Made by a program: the position numbers and the translations under genes. Positions 11,657 to 21,520 of a stretch of DNA of 64,000 nucleotides are shown piece by piece (positions within the stretch are counted from its first letter, which is position 1; each line of letters opens with the position of its first letter). The stretch is from Bacteroidota bacterium (GTDB lineage Bacteria > Bacteroidota > Bacteroidia > NS11-12g > UBA9320). Location: positions 21,769-85,768 of the forward strand of contig JAIBDD010000012.1 of NCBI GenBank assembly GCA_024679565.1, read 5' to 3'. The notes beneath the pieces are model-generated. The model was not told the origin of the DNA. It did no database searches and saw nothing but the letters and a program-made list of their open reading frames with translations.

Positions 11657-11729
11657 AGTCAAACATAAAGAATTGAATGGACAACCGCTATTTTCTGGTA
11701 ATGTTGTATTCTTGATATGCTGAATTTAT

Positions 11730-12785
11730 ATGGACAAAAATTTAATCCGTTTGATGTTAGTTGCAATGGGTATTGTTTTGTGCAAAACAGTATCTGCGCA
11801 ATCGTGGTTGGTAAAAAATTTTGAAGTTGATGCGATTGAGCTCAAGGCAGGTCAAGGACTCATTGAGAATCAAGTGTGGCGAGATGGATTGTTTGGTGCA
11901 AGCGCTTTAAGCCATCTTGATGTAAGTCGCGACAACGCAGGTTTAAAAAATCAATCTATCACTACCGTACGTCCGTATGATGTTAAATTTCAATATGACG
12001 ATTTAAGTGGTTATTGCTGTGGGAATACGGATAACAATAATTATTTCAGTGCGCAACTTGGCGTGAAAGCGCAATCCAAAAAATCATGGCGATTGCGTTT
12101 AGGAGCGGGAATAAATATCGTTAATCGGGCATTTGGTCGACACGACAGCTACCATTTAGATGATAAGCCTTATGGAGACGAAACGCTATATTTTGTGGAG
12201 GAAGGCAAGTTTGACGCGGTTAGCGTATCTAAAGGTTTTGGCCAAAACCAATTCGATACTTTATTTACCGTTCAACGTGCCAAAATGGTTTATGTGGAGA
12301 CACCTGGAGACTTTATTGGCTTCAATATAAACGGGCAGTTTGTTTTACACGAGAGCAGGACTTCTCGAAATCATTTGAGCGTTACGTTTGGTGGCGGGCT
12401 CATGACTGCTAAAAGTAAAAGAACCAAAATACATTTTCGGTATTACGATTATTCCAGAATTAGTAGTGGTGAATATGGTTCGGGTTCAATAAATGGGTAT
12501 TACTTATCATCTTATGACGATTACTCCGTAAACGTTGCTGGAAGGACGTCGAATAAACCCGTTGTTTTTAGCTTTAAAACACCAGCGGTACATTCTGCAA
12601 GTTTTTCTTATGGAATGGAGTTTTCGAGAAAACTATTTAAAAAAGCACCATTAACGATTACCCTTGGCTTTGGGGCACGGTACAATACCTATTGGCGAAA
12701 TTGGGAAACCATAGCAACGTCTAAGTCCGTGTTTTATCAAGTGGGTTTCGGTTGGTTGCTACAAAAAAAGGCTCCCATCGATTGA
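11730..12785 (+). CDS. Hypothetical secreted/outer-membrane protein
   Basis: Signal peptide (MLVAMGIVLCKTVSAQ), beta-strand-rich alternating pattern. Confidence 0.65.
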   Translation: MDKNLIRLMLVAMGIVLCKTVSAQSWLVKNFEVDAIELKAGQGLIENQVWRDGLFGASALSHLDVSRDNAGLKNQSITTVRPYDVKFQYDDLSGYCCGNTDNNNYFSAQLGVKAQSKKSWRLRLGAGINIVNRAFGRHDSYHLDDKPYGDETLYFVEEGKFDAVSVSKGFGQNQFDTLFTVQRAKMVYVETPGDFIGFNINGQFVLHESRTSRNHLSVTFGGGLMTAKSKRTKIHFRYYDYSRISSGEYGSGSINGYYLSSYDDYSVNVAGRTSNKPVVFSFKTPAVHSASFSYGMEFSRKLFKKAPLTITLGFGARYNTYWRNWETIATSKSVFYQVGFGWLLQKKAPID

Positions 12786-12793
12786 TGGAAGCC
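12763..12793 (-). terminator. Terminator of rpoD, overlapping the 3' end of the convergent CDS
   Basis: - strand GGCTTCCATC-AATC-GATGGGAGCC followed by a T run. Confidence 0.75.
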
Positions 12794-12816
12794 TCTCATA
12801 AGTTATCATTTGTCTT

Positions 12817-13680
12817 CTATCCCAAATAGGATTTCAAGATTTTGCTTTTAGACGACTTACGTAGTCTGCGCAATGCTTTTTCTTTTATTTGACGGACACG
12901 TTCACGTGTAAGTCCTACTTTTTCAGAAATGTCTTCCAAAGTATGTGCTGGTCCACCATCTAAACCGTAGTAATATTTCAAGACGTCTCTTTCTTTTTCA
13001 GAAAGTGTTGAAATAACACGATTAATTTCTTTTTGCAAAGATTCGTTCAACAACGGGTTGTCAGGATCTGGTTCGTCGTTGTTATCTAAAACACCCAATA
13101 ACGTGTTGTCTTCACCTTCTGTTAATGGAGCATCAATACTTAAATGACGACCTGACGTTTTAAAAGCGTTTTCAACTTCAGTAACTGGAATGTCTAGTGC
13201 CTTAGCAATTTCTTCCGCAGTAGGCTCGCGTTCATGTTTCTGCTCTAATTTGGCAGCCGTAGCAGAGATACGTCCAATAGAACCAACTTTATTTAACGGA
13301 AGACGTACAATTCTTGATTGGTCAGCTAACGCTTGAAGAATACTTTGACGAATCCACCATACCGCGTAAGATATGAACTTGAATCCACGTGTTTCATCAA
13401 AACGCTTAGCAGCTTTAATCAAGCCTAGGTTTCCTTCGTTAATCAAATCACCTAAGGTTAAACCTTGATTTTGGTACTGTTTCGAAACAGAAACAACAAA
13501 TCGAAGGTTTGCGTTTACAAGCTTTTCTAATGCAGCTTGGTCGCCTTCTCTAATACGTTGTGCCAAGATAACTTCTTCTTGGGCATCAATCATATTTACC
13601 TTACTAATCTCGTTCAGGTATTTGTCTAGTGATTTGTTTTCGCGGTTAGTAAACTGCTTACTAATTTTTAGTTGTCTCAT
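12817..13680 (-). CDS. rpoD: RNA polymerase primary sigma factor (RpoD/SigA family, short Bacteroidota form)
   Basis: [61 protein letters not shown]; region 4 [18 protein letters not shown]. Confidence 0.95.
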   Translation of the reverse strand: MRQLKISKQFTNRENKSLDKYLNEISKVNMIDAQEEVILAQRIREGDQAALEKLVNANLRFVVSVSKQYQNQGLTLGDLINEGNLGLIKAAKRFDETRGFKFISYAVWWIRQSILQALADQSRIVRLPLNKVGSIGRISATAAKLEQKHEREPTAEEIAKALDIPVTEVENAFKTSGRHLSIDAPLTEGEDNTLLGVLDNNDEPDPDNPLLNESLQKEINRVISTLSEKERDVLKYYYGLDGGPAHTLEDISEKVGLTRERVRQIKEKALRRLRKSSKSKILKSYLG

Positions 13681-13727
13681 ATAATTCTAACGTAACTACT
13701 ACTTAATGCGTTTTTAATAATAACTTG

Positions 13728-13735
13728 CAAAGGTA
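13728..13735 (-). promoter_or_regulatory. TAnnTTTG -7 element upstream of rpoD
   Basis: - strand TACCTTTG about 48 nt upstream of the start codon. Confidence 0.45.
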
Positions 13736-13970
13736 GCCGAATGTTTGATTTTTCTTACTAAATGTATGTGTCTAACTACTCTACAATAATCAAGCCAAAC
13801 CCACGTATTTGCTGGTGTTGGGCTCGAAAGTCTCGCCAACATTGGCTGAATTTTGACTAGTTAAATTCCACGGGTTTGAAAAAAAGATGAAAATATTTTC
13901 ATAATTGAACGATAACTGTCTCGAAATGATACTTAAATTTCACATTTTCAGGTTGTAGGAGACCTAAATA

Positions 13971-15065
13971 ATGGTTTGTTTTGATGGAGTTTTGAAAAAG
14001 GGTTTAGCATTTCTATTACTTACTGTTTTAAGCAGTTGGGCTTGGTGCCAAGAGCGTCCTAAAATGGCGATAGGGTTTAATTATTACCCTGGTTTTTTGG
14101 TCGCGCATCGTGAAGATTCAAAAAACTTAGAAGCACATACACACGGGTTTGAGTTGCAAATATCAAAGCAACAATCTGTGCAACCTTGGGCAGGCTTTTA
14201 CAAAAAGCCTGAAATCTATATGGGTTTGCTGTACATGAATTTAGGGACTCCTGATCTTGTGGGAAATGCATTCGCTGCAATGCCAGGTATCGAAACGTCT
14301 CTTAAATCATTTTCGCATAGCGAGATTCGCATTCGCTTAAGTACCGGTCTTGCTTACCTTACAAAGAAGTTTGATATTTACGATAACAGACGCAATCAGG
14401 CCATTGGGAGTCACATTAATGGGGTGATGCAGGGTTTCGCCACATGGGAAACGCATAAGCTAAACAATCCATGGCATTTGCAAATAGGCTTTGGTCTAAC
14501 GCATTTTAGCAATGGAAGTTATCGTGTACCCAATTTAGGGGTTAACATGCCTTCGCTTTATGTTGGCGGCAATTATTTAATTGAACAGAAACCACATCGT
14601 AATCCAATTAAGGATACTTTGGATAATAGAGCTTGGCAGTTTTATGCAGCGTACGGATTTAAAGAACGCAGCCTAACAAAAACCACTGGATTCCACATTT
14701 GGAATATTGGTGCCACTAGAATTAAGCAAGTGAATTTAAAGCGTAGCTGGCGATTTGGTTCAGACATTTACATTGACAAAACACACCATTTTATTGATTA
14801 TCCTGATGAACCATTAACTGGATTAAGTCTTCCAGATATGATGGAATTTGGTGTGTACGCCGGTCATCAGTTGTTAATCAGTAGGGTTTACTTTATAACT
14901 GATATCGGGTTCTATCCATATAAACCAAGTGCTAATAAATTTATAACATATCAGCGTCTAGGCTTCAATTACCACTTCAATCAACACGGCTATATTCTTG
15001 CGGCATTAAAAACACATTTTGGAATCGCAGATCACTTTACTTGGGGTTTCGGATATCGACTATGA
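13971..15065 (+). CDS. Acyloxyacyl hydrolase / PagL-like lipid A 3-O-deacylase family protein
   Basis: Signal peptide; LQIGFGLTHFSNGSYRVPNLGVNMPSLYVGGNY (H-S-N-G PagL-like motif). Confidence 0.75.
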   Translation: MVCFDGVLKKGLAFLLLTVLSSWAWCQERPKMAIGFNYYPGFLVAHREDSKNLEAHTHGFELQISKQQSVQPWAGFYKKPEIYMGLLYMNLGTPDLVGNAFAAMPGIETSLKSFSHSEIRIRLSTGLAYLTKKFDIYDNRRNQAIGSHINGVMQGFATWETHKLNNPWHLQIGFGLTHFSNGSYRVPNLGVNMPSLYVGGNYLIEQKPHRNPIKDTLDNRAWQFYAAYGFKERSLTKTTGFHIWNIGATRIKQVNLKRSWRFGSDIYIDKTHHFIDYPDEPLTGLSLPDMMEFGVYAGHQLLISRVYFITDIGFYPYKPSANKFITYQRLGFNYHFNQHGYILAALKTHFGIADHFTWGFGYRL

Positions 15066-15805
15066 GAAATTGGATAACCATATCGTTCATATTTCTTGTA
15101 CTCACAGGGTGCAAAAAGGAACAATGGGACGACTGTGTGAGCAGCACAGGTGATGATATTTCCATTGAGCGGCCGTTAAAACCCTTTAGTGCAATTTCAA
15201 TAGGAGATCGTTTTAACTTGATTATTTCTCAGGATACTGCCCAAGCTGAAAGAATATTAATCACTGGCGGAGAAAACATAGTTGAGGGAATATCAGCTGA
15301 AGTAGATGGAGAAACCTTAACCATCAGCAATTGCAATACGTGCAACTTTGTCCGGTCCTATAAACGGGAAATCACGCTAGAAGTTTTCATACACGACATC
15401 AATGAATTGTCTGTATTTGGTGCAACGAATATTATCTCAAACGATACCTTACGGCTAACCGATTTATCAATTTATCATTCGGCATTAGAAGACATTGATT
15501 TGCGTGTAGACATTAGCAATGAGATCTATGTTGAGTCCATAAATTCGGGAGCAACAACTTTACGTGGCAAGGCCCTTAAATTGAAAGGATCTATAGAGGA
15601 AATAACAAATATCGATGCAAGAGAATTGGTATGTGAAGAGGCCTTGATTGATAGCCATACACCTTTGGATTGTTATATCAATGCAACACGGTTAATTTAC
15701 GTCGGCATTTACAACAAAGGAAACATGTATTACGTGTCGGAGCCCTCCGACTTAAAAGAAGTTCACGTTCAAACCGGTACTGGGGAATTAATTAAGCTGC
15801 CTTAG
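15062..15805 (+). CDS. GIN (DUF2807) domain lipoprotein
   Basis: Lipobox (LVLTGCKKE); RPLKPFSAISIGDRFNLIISQDTAQAERILITGGENIVEGI. Confidence 0.75.
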   Translation: MRNWITISFIFLVLTGCKKEQWDDCVSSTGDDISIERPLKPFSAISIGDRFNLIISQDTAQAERILITGGENIVEGISAEVDGETLTISNCNTCNFVRSYKREITLEVFIHDINELSVFGATNIISNDTLRLTDLSIYHSALEDIDLRVDISNEIYVESINSGATTLRGKALKLKGSIEEITNIDARELVCEEALIDSHTPLDCYINATRLIYVGIYNKGNMYYVSEPSDLKEVHVQTGTGELIKLP

Positions 15806-17295
15806 TTTAAGAACAACTGTTTTAAGTCATTCGTTTTAATTGGTTTGAAATGTACTTTGGGGTTATCTCCAATGTGAAATTCATCGCTGCTCATCAGCAA
15901 AACATCATTGATACGTTTAACAATAACCAATGTGGCAATTTGTCCAACAGGAACCTTATTAAATTTGGATTTTTGTAGGCCGTTTTCGTTTGGTCTCATG
16001 ACGCAATTCAACTTTTTAAAGTACAACCGAATGTCTTTCCCTTCTTCAAGGGTTTCATTTATAGTGATAGTCGTTAGGTTTTTAAAGTTGGTAAATCGAT
16101 CGCAATTGACCCACGAATAATTGGGCATTTGCATAGCGTAAAAAACGTCTTTAGTAAATCTAGGAAAAAGTTCGTTCATCTTCTGTAATATCTCAGTGTA
16201 GCTATGGCTGGCAATGTAAGCGGCAAATGCACGTTCGTCACCAAACGCTTCATCGATCTCTTTTTGATATACTAGATACATGGCTTGAAAATTTGGATTG
16301 CGCATAATGGTGGAATACACATAGTTGTCATACTCCTTTTTGTATTTTTTTGAAAAAAAGCGTTTCACTTTGCACCAGAATAACCGACATGTAGCATAAG
16401 AATAAACCACGTCAGATTGCGCTATCATGTTAGGGCAAGAGGTTAATTCGCAGAGACTCACATATGGCTTTATAAACGTATCATCACCGGTTTCTCGAGT
16501 TTCCCATTCCACATACTGGTCACGTATAACAGCGTCAAAGGTTTTATAGTCAGTACCGTCAACAGGTACATAAATAGTGATATCATTAGACTTCAGGTTT
16601 GGAAGCAAACGACCATTTTGGAACGCTTGGAGACGATACATTCCAGACGACTGTAGCCCATCACCAGTTTGATTAGACTGAGTAGTAAGACCATAGGCGA
16701 AAGCATCACCTATGGTTACACACTCTGATACATGGAGGTTTATTTGCCCTTTCGGGAACGTATTTGGAGCTATGCAGATACGTGCACCATTTTTAAGGTT
16801 GAACGCACCCCCGTCGGCTCCGTCAAAATGTAAGTTGGTTGGGGTTGGTTGAATTTGGTTAAGTAAAGGCCAAATGTTTTCAGATTTTTCATTCTCTGGC
16901 GCTGAAACCGAACAGGTACGTGTTATTTCCACACGCCTATTTTGCGCTTTGGCGTTGTTATTTTCATTCTTATTTATCGGTTTTTGTTCACCGAAAAACG
17001 CTGTTTTTAAAATTGAAATGTTGGGGTAATGCTTTATGATATATTGCTTGACTGATGTAGTCCTTTTTTTAGACAATGCAATGTTATATACGTTGCTGGC
17101 ATCAGAGTCAGTATGACCGAAAATCGTAACAGAACATGGCTCACCATTTAATTGTGATAATAGCACGTTTATTTTTTCGGTTTGAAAAGGCGTTAACCGA
17201 TAGCTATCAGAATCGAACAGGATAGACGCTTTGTCTTGACCCAATGAAACTGATGATAAAAAAACAAATACAATTATAAAGGTGAGCTTGTTCAT
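15802..17295 (-). CDS. OmpA-family protein (N-terminal OmpA domain)
   Basis: ILFDSDSYRLTPFQTEKINVLLSQL...IFGHTDSDASNVYNIALSKKRTTSVKQYI...NAKAQNRRVEI. Confidence 0.85.
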   Translation of the reverse strand: MNKLTFIIVFVFLSSVSLGQDKASILFDSDSYRLTPFQTEKINVLLSQLNGEPCSVTIFGHTDSDASNVYNIALSKKRTTSVKQYIIKHYPNISILKTAFFGEQKPINKNENNNAKAQNRRVEITRTCSVSAPENEKSENIWPLLNQIQPTPTNLHFDGADGGAFNLKNGARICIAPNTFPKGQINLHVSECVTIGDAFAYGLTTQSNQTGDGLQSSGMYRLQAFQNGRLLPNLKSNDITIYVPVDGTDYKTFDAVIRDQYVEWETRETGDDTFIKPYVSLCELTSCPNMIAQSDVVYSYATCRLFWCKVKRFFSKKYKKEYDNYVYSTIMRNPNFQAMYLVYQKEIDEAFGDERAFAAYIASHSYTEILQKMNELFPRFTKDVFYAMQMPNYSWVNCDRFTNFKNLTTITINETLEEGKDIRLYFKKLNCVMRPNENGLQKSKFNKVPVGQIATLVIVKRINDVLLMSSDEFHIGDNPKVHFKPIKTNDLKQLFLN

Positions 17296-17455
17296 AGATT
17301 TAAAAGTGATTTATGACTTCTTGACGAACTCAGGTGAAAAAGGGTTGGGTTCAGTCATTTTTTTCGTCACTGTTATTTATCACAAGTGTAAGTGATGGCT
17401 GTCATTAGGTACTTGGCTAAGAAGTATCTTCTTTGTAAGACAAACCCAAAGTTTT

Positions 17456-18253
17456 ATGAGAACAATAGTCTGTCCCGTTGATTTTTCTGAGATATCTGAA
17501 AATGCAGCAAATTACGCAGCAAGAGTTGCAAGAGACTTAGATGCAGAAGTAGTAATTGCCCATGCGCAACACGTACCTGTTTTAGACGTCCATACCCCTC
17601 CCTCAACAGTGAAGGATATGATGGATCAACAACAATTAGACAATTCGCGTAAGCTAGACGGTTTGGCGAGTAAATTAAAAACCTCAGTAGGGGGGAACAT
17701 ACGAACGTGGCAAACTTTTGGTTTAGTGGTAGACATGATTCGAGAGATTGAAGCAGAATCGGCCATTTACTTAGTTATCATGGGAACCAAAGGTGTAAAT
17801 AACCCTTTCGATAAGTGGATAGGAACAACGTCTAGTGACGTAATGCAACGTTGTGAAATCCCAATGATTATAGTTCCAGATGGTTCGGTATACACAGGTT
17901 GGCCTAAGGCGGGGTACGCAACAGATTTTACAATGGAATCTGACAATGCTATTTTAGATTTCCAAGAGTTGGTCAGACCTTTCAATTCAACCCTAAATAT
18001 CATTCATGTTTCTAACAAAAAAGTGAATGCAGACGAAATGTTGGCAGTAGTGAAGCATTTTGAACCAAATGCCAATGTAGACACCATCGCTGGTGAAGAT
18101 ATTGCATCAGAACTCAATGATTATGTGTGGGAAAATGACCTGCAGTTAATAGGGTTGAAGCGACATAAACGCGGTTTTATTAATAATTTATTTCATAAAA
18201 GTATTTCAAAGGAATTGGCAATGACAAGTAAGATGCCAGTCCTCATTTTTTAA
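17456..18253 (+). CDS. Universal stress protein (tandem Usp domains)
   Basis: MRTIVCPVDFSEISENAANYAARVA; MGTKGVNNPFDKWIGTTSSDVM ATP-binding motif in the first domain. Confidence 0.9.
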   Translation: MRTIVCPVDFSEISENAANYAARVARDLDAEVVIAHAQHVPVLDVHTPPSTVKDMMDQQQLDNSRKLDGLASKLKTSVGGNIRTWQTFGLVVDMIREIEAESAIYLVIMGTKGVNNPFDKWIGTTSSDVMQRCEIPMIIVPDGSVYTGWPKAGYATDFTMESDNAILDFQELVRPFNSTLNIIHVSNKKVNADEMLAVVKHFEPNANVDTIAGEDIASELNDYVWENDLQLIGLKRHKRGFINNLFHKSISKELAMTSKMPVLIF

Positions 18254-18271
18254 CATAAAAACAATAGTATC

Positions 18272-18652
18272 ATGGCAGAAAAATATTTAAACGAATTACA
18301 CAAAGAGTACACGAAATGGGTCAAACATCTTAATTTCTACAAAGATGAAATTGGAACATTTAAACATAGATTAGAGGAGATTATTACTCAGAACACAAAG
18401 ACGGAAATCACAGCCCAAGTCGAGCATTTCCAGAACCAGTTTATCCGACAAAACGAGGTGATTGACACCTTAAAGCATGATATTAATGCAGCGGAGCATA
18501 AACTAGTTGAAAATGCGAAGGCAAATAATGTAGCTACGGATCATCGAAAAGCAGAAGAAGATGCAGCGTTGGTAGATCAGATGACAATGTTCAAAAAGAT
18601 ATATACCGACCTGAAAGAAGAGTTTACACGCTTTGCGGCAGATGCACTTTAA
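18272..18652 (+). CDS. Hypothetical coiled-coil protein in Usp operon
   Basis: Charged helical 126-aa protein; 18 nt after upstream usp. Confidence 0.75.
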   Translation: MAEKYLNELHKEYTKWVKHLNFYKDEIGTFKHRLEEIITQNTKTEITAQVEHFQNQFIRQNEVIDTLKHDINAAEHKLVENAKANNVATDHRKAEEDAALVDQMTMFKKIYTDLKEEFTRFAADAL

Positions 18653-18662
18653 AACTGACGCT

Positions 18663-19028
18663 ATGGACTTTACGATAGAAAAAGGAGCAACAGTATTGGA
18701 TGTAAAACATCAATTCACAGACATGTTCAATGGGCTGAAACTTGAACTATTCAAGAAGGCACATGAAGAAGGGCAGTCGTCGAGCGCAAAAATGCGGGTT
18801 TTTGGTACGGAGTCAATTTCAGATCTAACGAATAATGCACTTCCACAGAAGCTACAAATCAATGCAGATATGACAGTTGCGGAAGTTGAAACAGCGTTTG
18901 AGGAACAAGCTGGTTTACATGTGCAGGTGTTTAGAAAAATGCGCAACATTTGGATTGAAACGGTACAAACAGACAATTACTCTTTGGCGAAACAAATGGA
19001 AATATCACTTAGCAGTACGTCGTCATGA
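18663..19028 (+). CDS. Hypothetical protein in Usp operon
   Basis: MDFTIEKGATVLDVKHQFTDMFNGLKLELF...; overlaps downstream usp start by 4 nt. Confidence 0.7.
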   Translation: MDFTIEKGATVLDVKHQFTDMFNGLKLELFKKAHEEGQSSSAKMRVFGTESISDLTNNALPQKLQINADMTVAEVETAFEEQAGLHVQVFRKMRNIWIETVQTDNYSLAKQMEISLSSTSS

Positions 19029-19822
19029 TACATATTTTGCTGCCAACCGATTTTTCAGAAAACGCCCAAAAGGCAGCAGATTTTGTATTCGAAATGTTCG
19101 GTGTTTCCAACTTTAAGTTAGTTCTAGTTCATGGTGTGGTTCCTCCAAGAACAACACCGGGTATGATGATTAACATCACCGACCTTATGCAAGAAGATGC
19201 TGAGCGCGACTTAAAGATTGAAAAAAAGAGGCTCGAAGAAAAGTATGACTGCCCAGGTTTGGTTCAAACCAAGGCTAAATTGGGGTACCTGCAAGATATA
19301 CTGCCAGCAATCATAGCAGCACATAATGCAGATATGATTGTAATGGGCACAAGAGGAGACAACACCATCGCCAATAAGGTACTAGGCTCTAACCCGGAAC
19401 AAATTGTAAGATTAGGTCTTTTGCCACTTCTTGCTGTTCCTACCGAATTCGAAATTGAGGAACGACCTAAAGTTTGCATCGCCACAACCAAGTCAGAAAT
19501 TCCACATGTGGAGGTTGTTGAACGCATTTTAAACAGTCTTAAAAATAAGCAGAAAACAAAACTTTCTGTTTTACATGTTCTTACAAGTGATACAGAAACT
19601 GCTCATAAGAGTTTGCCTTTAAACGGCATGCAGGTGGCGGTAGCTACTGAAATTGCCAACTCACCTGAAGAGGGTATTAACGTACATTTAGCTAACACAC
19701 ATTTGGACATGCTTGTGGTCTGTCATCGCCACAATTCGAGGATAGATTATTTGTTTAGCAGGAGTACCACAAAGAAGCTAACTGGCCAAATTCATGTGCC
19801 ATTACTGATTTTACCAGGTTAA
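19025..19822 (+). CDS. Universal stress protein (tandem Usp domains)
   Basis: MIHILLPTDFSENAQKAADFVFEMF; MGTRGDNTIANKVLGSNPEQIV motif. Confidence 0.9.
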   Translation: MIHILLPTDFSENAQKAADFVFEMFGVSNFKLVLVHGVVPPRTTPGMMINITDLMQEDAERDLKIEKKRLEEKYDCPGLVQTKAKLGYLQDILPAIIAAHNADMIVMGTRGDNTIANKVLGSNPEQIVRLGLLPLLAVPTEFEIEERPKVCIATTKSEIPHVEVVERILNSLKNKQKTKLSVLHVLTSDTETAHKSLPLNGMQVAVATEIANSPEEGINVHLANTHLDMLVVCHRHNSRIDYLFSRSTTKKLTGQIHVPLLILPG

Positions 19823-19824
19823 CT

Positions 19825-20325
19825 TTATACATACTTAGACAACCAAGTTGCCTTAAGTGGTTTCGTAATTTCGCCAATCAATCCTTTGTTTGGCACCAAC
19901 ATATCCAAGAAGATAGAATTTGGGTGCAATTGATTGTTTTCAAGTTTTGCTTTGACTTCGTTTGCATGAAAGGCAGACAACGCACCATTTTCAAGGTGGT
20001 ATGTTCTTAGTCGATTAAACAGGTCTAGATCATATTTGGTGTCTAACTCGCGAAAGATTTGTACAGAAGTGTCTATACTACAGCCTGAGGCTTCGGCACT
20101 TTTTTCATCAACACCTAATATAATTATTTGGTTGTATAAAATGCTGAAACCACAATCCAGTTTACTGCCGTGTGCTGACCATTCAGCACAAAAGTTAGCT
20201 AGTAGTTGATTAATAGAATGCTGTTCATCTGCAGACAGTGCTCGTTTTGAACCATACATCCATAACCTTGATTCTGGCGATAATTGATCCCAATTATTCA
20301 TCTTATAAATCGTTGGCGTTAGCAA
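19825..20325 (-). CDS. Conserved hypothetical protein of Bacteroidota
   Basis: Intact ORF (MNNWDQLSPESRLWMYGSKRALSADEQ), overlaps upstream Fe-S gene. Confidence 0.7.
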   Translation of the reverse strand: MLTPTIYKMNNWDQLSPESRLWMYGSKRALSADEQHSINQLLANFCAEWSAHGSKLDCGFSILYNQIIILGVDEKSAEASGCSIDTSVQIFRELDTKYDLDLFNRLRTYHLENGALSAFHANEVKAKLENNQLHPNSIFLDMLVPNKGLIGEITKPLKATWLSKYV

Positions 20326-21094
20326 CTAATTCGGCTAAGTCCATAACTTGAACCTCGCCCTCCTTGTTAAAATGTTTAACTCCATCAGTCAACATGGTCA
20401 TGCAAAACGGGCAGTTCGACGCAACGATGGTAGCCTTTGTTTCTAGTGCCTCTTCGGCTCGATCCACGTTAACTTCCTTAGTCCCTTTTTCAGCTTCTTT
20501 AAAGATTTGAGCACCTCCAGCACCACAACAAAATCCATTACTGCGACAACGTTTTAGTTCAACGAGTTCTGCATCAAGTTTTTTAAGAATATCTCGAGGG
20601 GCGTCGTAAATACCATTCGCTCTCCCGATATAACAACTATCGTGGTAGGTAATCTTTTTGCCTTTATAATCGCCCTTGCCAAATGTTAGTTTCCCTTGGT
20701 TGATTAGATCTTGAATGTATGAAGTATGGTGCATTACATCATAATTTCCACCTAAGTCTGGATATTCATTCTTAAGGGTATTGAAGCAATGCGGGCAAGT
20801 GGTTAATATTTTAGTAATGCCATAGCCATTCATGATAGATATGTTGTTCATGGCCTGCATTTGAAAAAGAAACTCATTTCCTGAACGTTTTGCAGGGTCG
20901 CCAGTACAACTTTCTTCCTTGCCCAAGATGGCAAAGTTTATTTCCAAGTGCGACAAAATCTTAGCCATGGCCTTGGTGATTTTTTGAGCCCGTTCGTCAA
21001 AGCTTCCTGCGCAACCAACCCAAAAAAGAACGTCGGGAGTAACACCTTTTGCATTTAGTTCTGCAACAGTTGGAACGTGTATCTTTTCTGCCAT
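20303..21094 (-). CDS. CCG-domain (cysteine-rich, heterodisulfide-reductase-like) (Fe-S)-binding protein
   Basis: FWVGCAGSFDERAQK, TTCPHCFNTLKNEYPDLGG, YHDSCYIGRANG, RSNGFCCGAGGAQIF. Confidence 0.9.
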   Translation of the reverse strand: MAEKIHVPTVAELNAKGVTPDVLFWVGCAGSFDERAQKITKAMAKILSHLEINFAILGKEESCTGDPAKRSGNEFLFQMQAMNNISIMNGYGITKILTTCPHCFNTLKNEYPDLGGNYDVMHHTSYIQDLINQGKLTFGKGDYKGKKITYHDSCYIGRANGIYDAPRDILKKLDAELVELKRCRSNGFCCGAGGAQIFKEAEKGTKEVNVDRAEEALETKATIVASNCPFCMTMLTDGVKHFNKEGEVQVMDLAELVANANDL

Positions 21095-21097
21095 TAC

Positions 21098-21520
21098 TTA
21101 GTCTTCAAACTCGTTTACAAAAATCGAGACCTTTTTAAATCCCTTGGTGAAATTACCCTTATATCGTGTTGATCGCACTGGGTGATTATCAATCCAATGA
21201 TAATTTCCGCCTCTTGGTTTGCCCATTAATAATGCATGGTATTTAAACTCGTGTTTGTTAAGCCATGTTTCTGTTACTTCTCTTGTTTCCTCAGTTCTTG
21301 AGGTAAAAAACGTGATAATATGGCCTTCTTCGTACCAGTGGTTGCATGCAATTAAGGCATCAGGGAATGGGTCTACAACAGCCATTCTTTCTGGATCTTC
21401 GTTTGGCACATCTTCTGTTATTGTGCCGTCAATATCGATTAAATAATTTTTGACCTTATCGTCTAAAATCGGGCTAATTTTTTCGCCATCGACAGTTACA
21501 TCTTTTAAATCTTTACTCAT
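21098..21520 (-). CDS. HAD-like phosphatase-family protein
   Basis: YLIDIDGTITEDVPNEDPERM (DxDGT), TFFTSRTEETREVTETWL. Confidence 0.75.
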   Translation of the reverse strand: MSKDLKDVTVDGEKISPILDDKVKNYLIDIDGTITEDVPNEDPERMAVVDPFPDALIACNHWYEEGHIITFFTSRTEETREVTETWLNKHEFKYHALLMGKPRGGNYHWIDNHPVRSTRYKGNFTKGFKKVSIFVNEFED

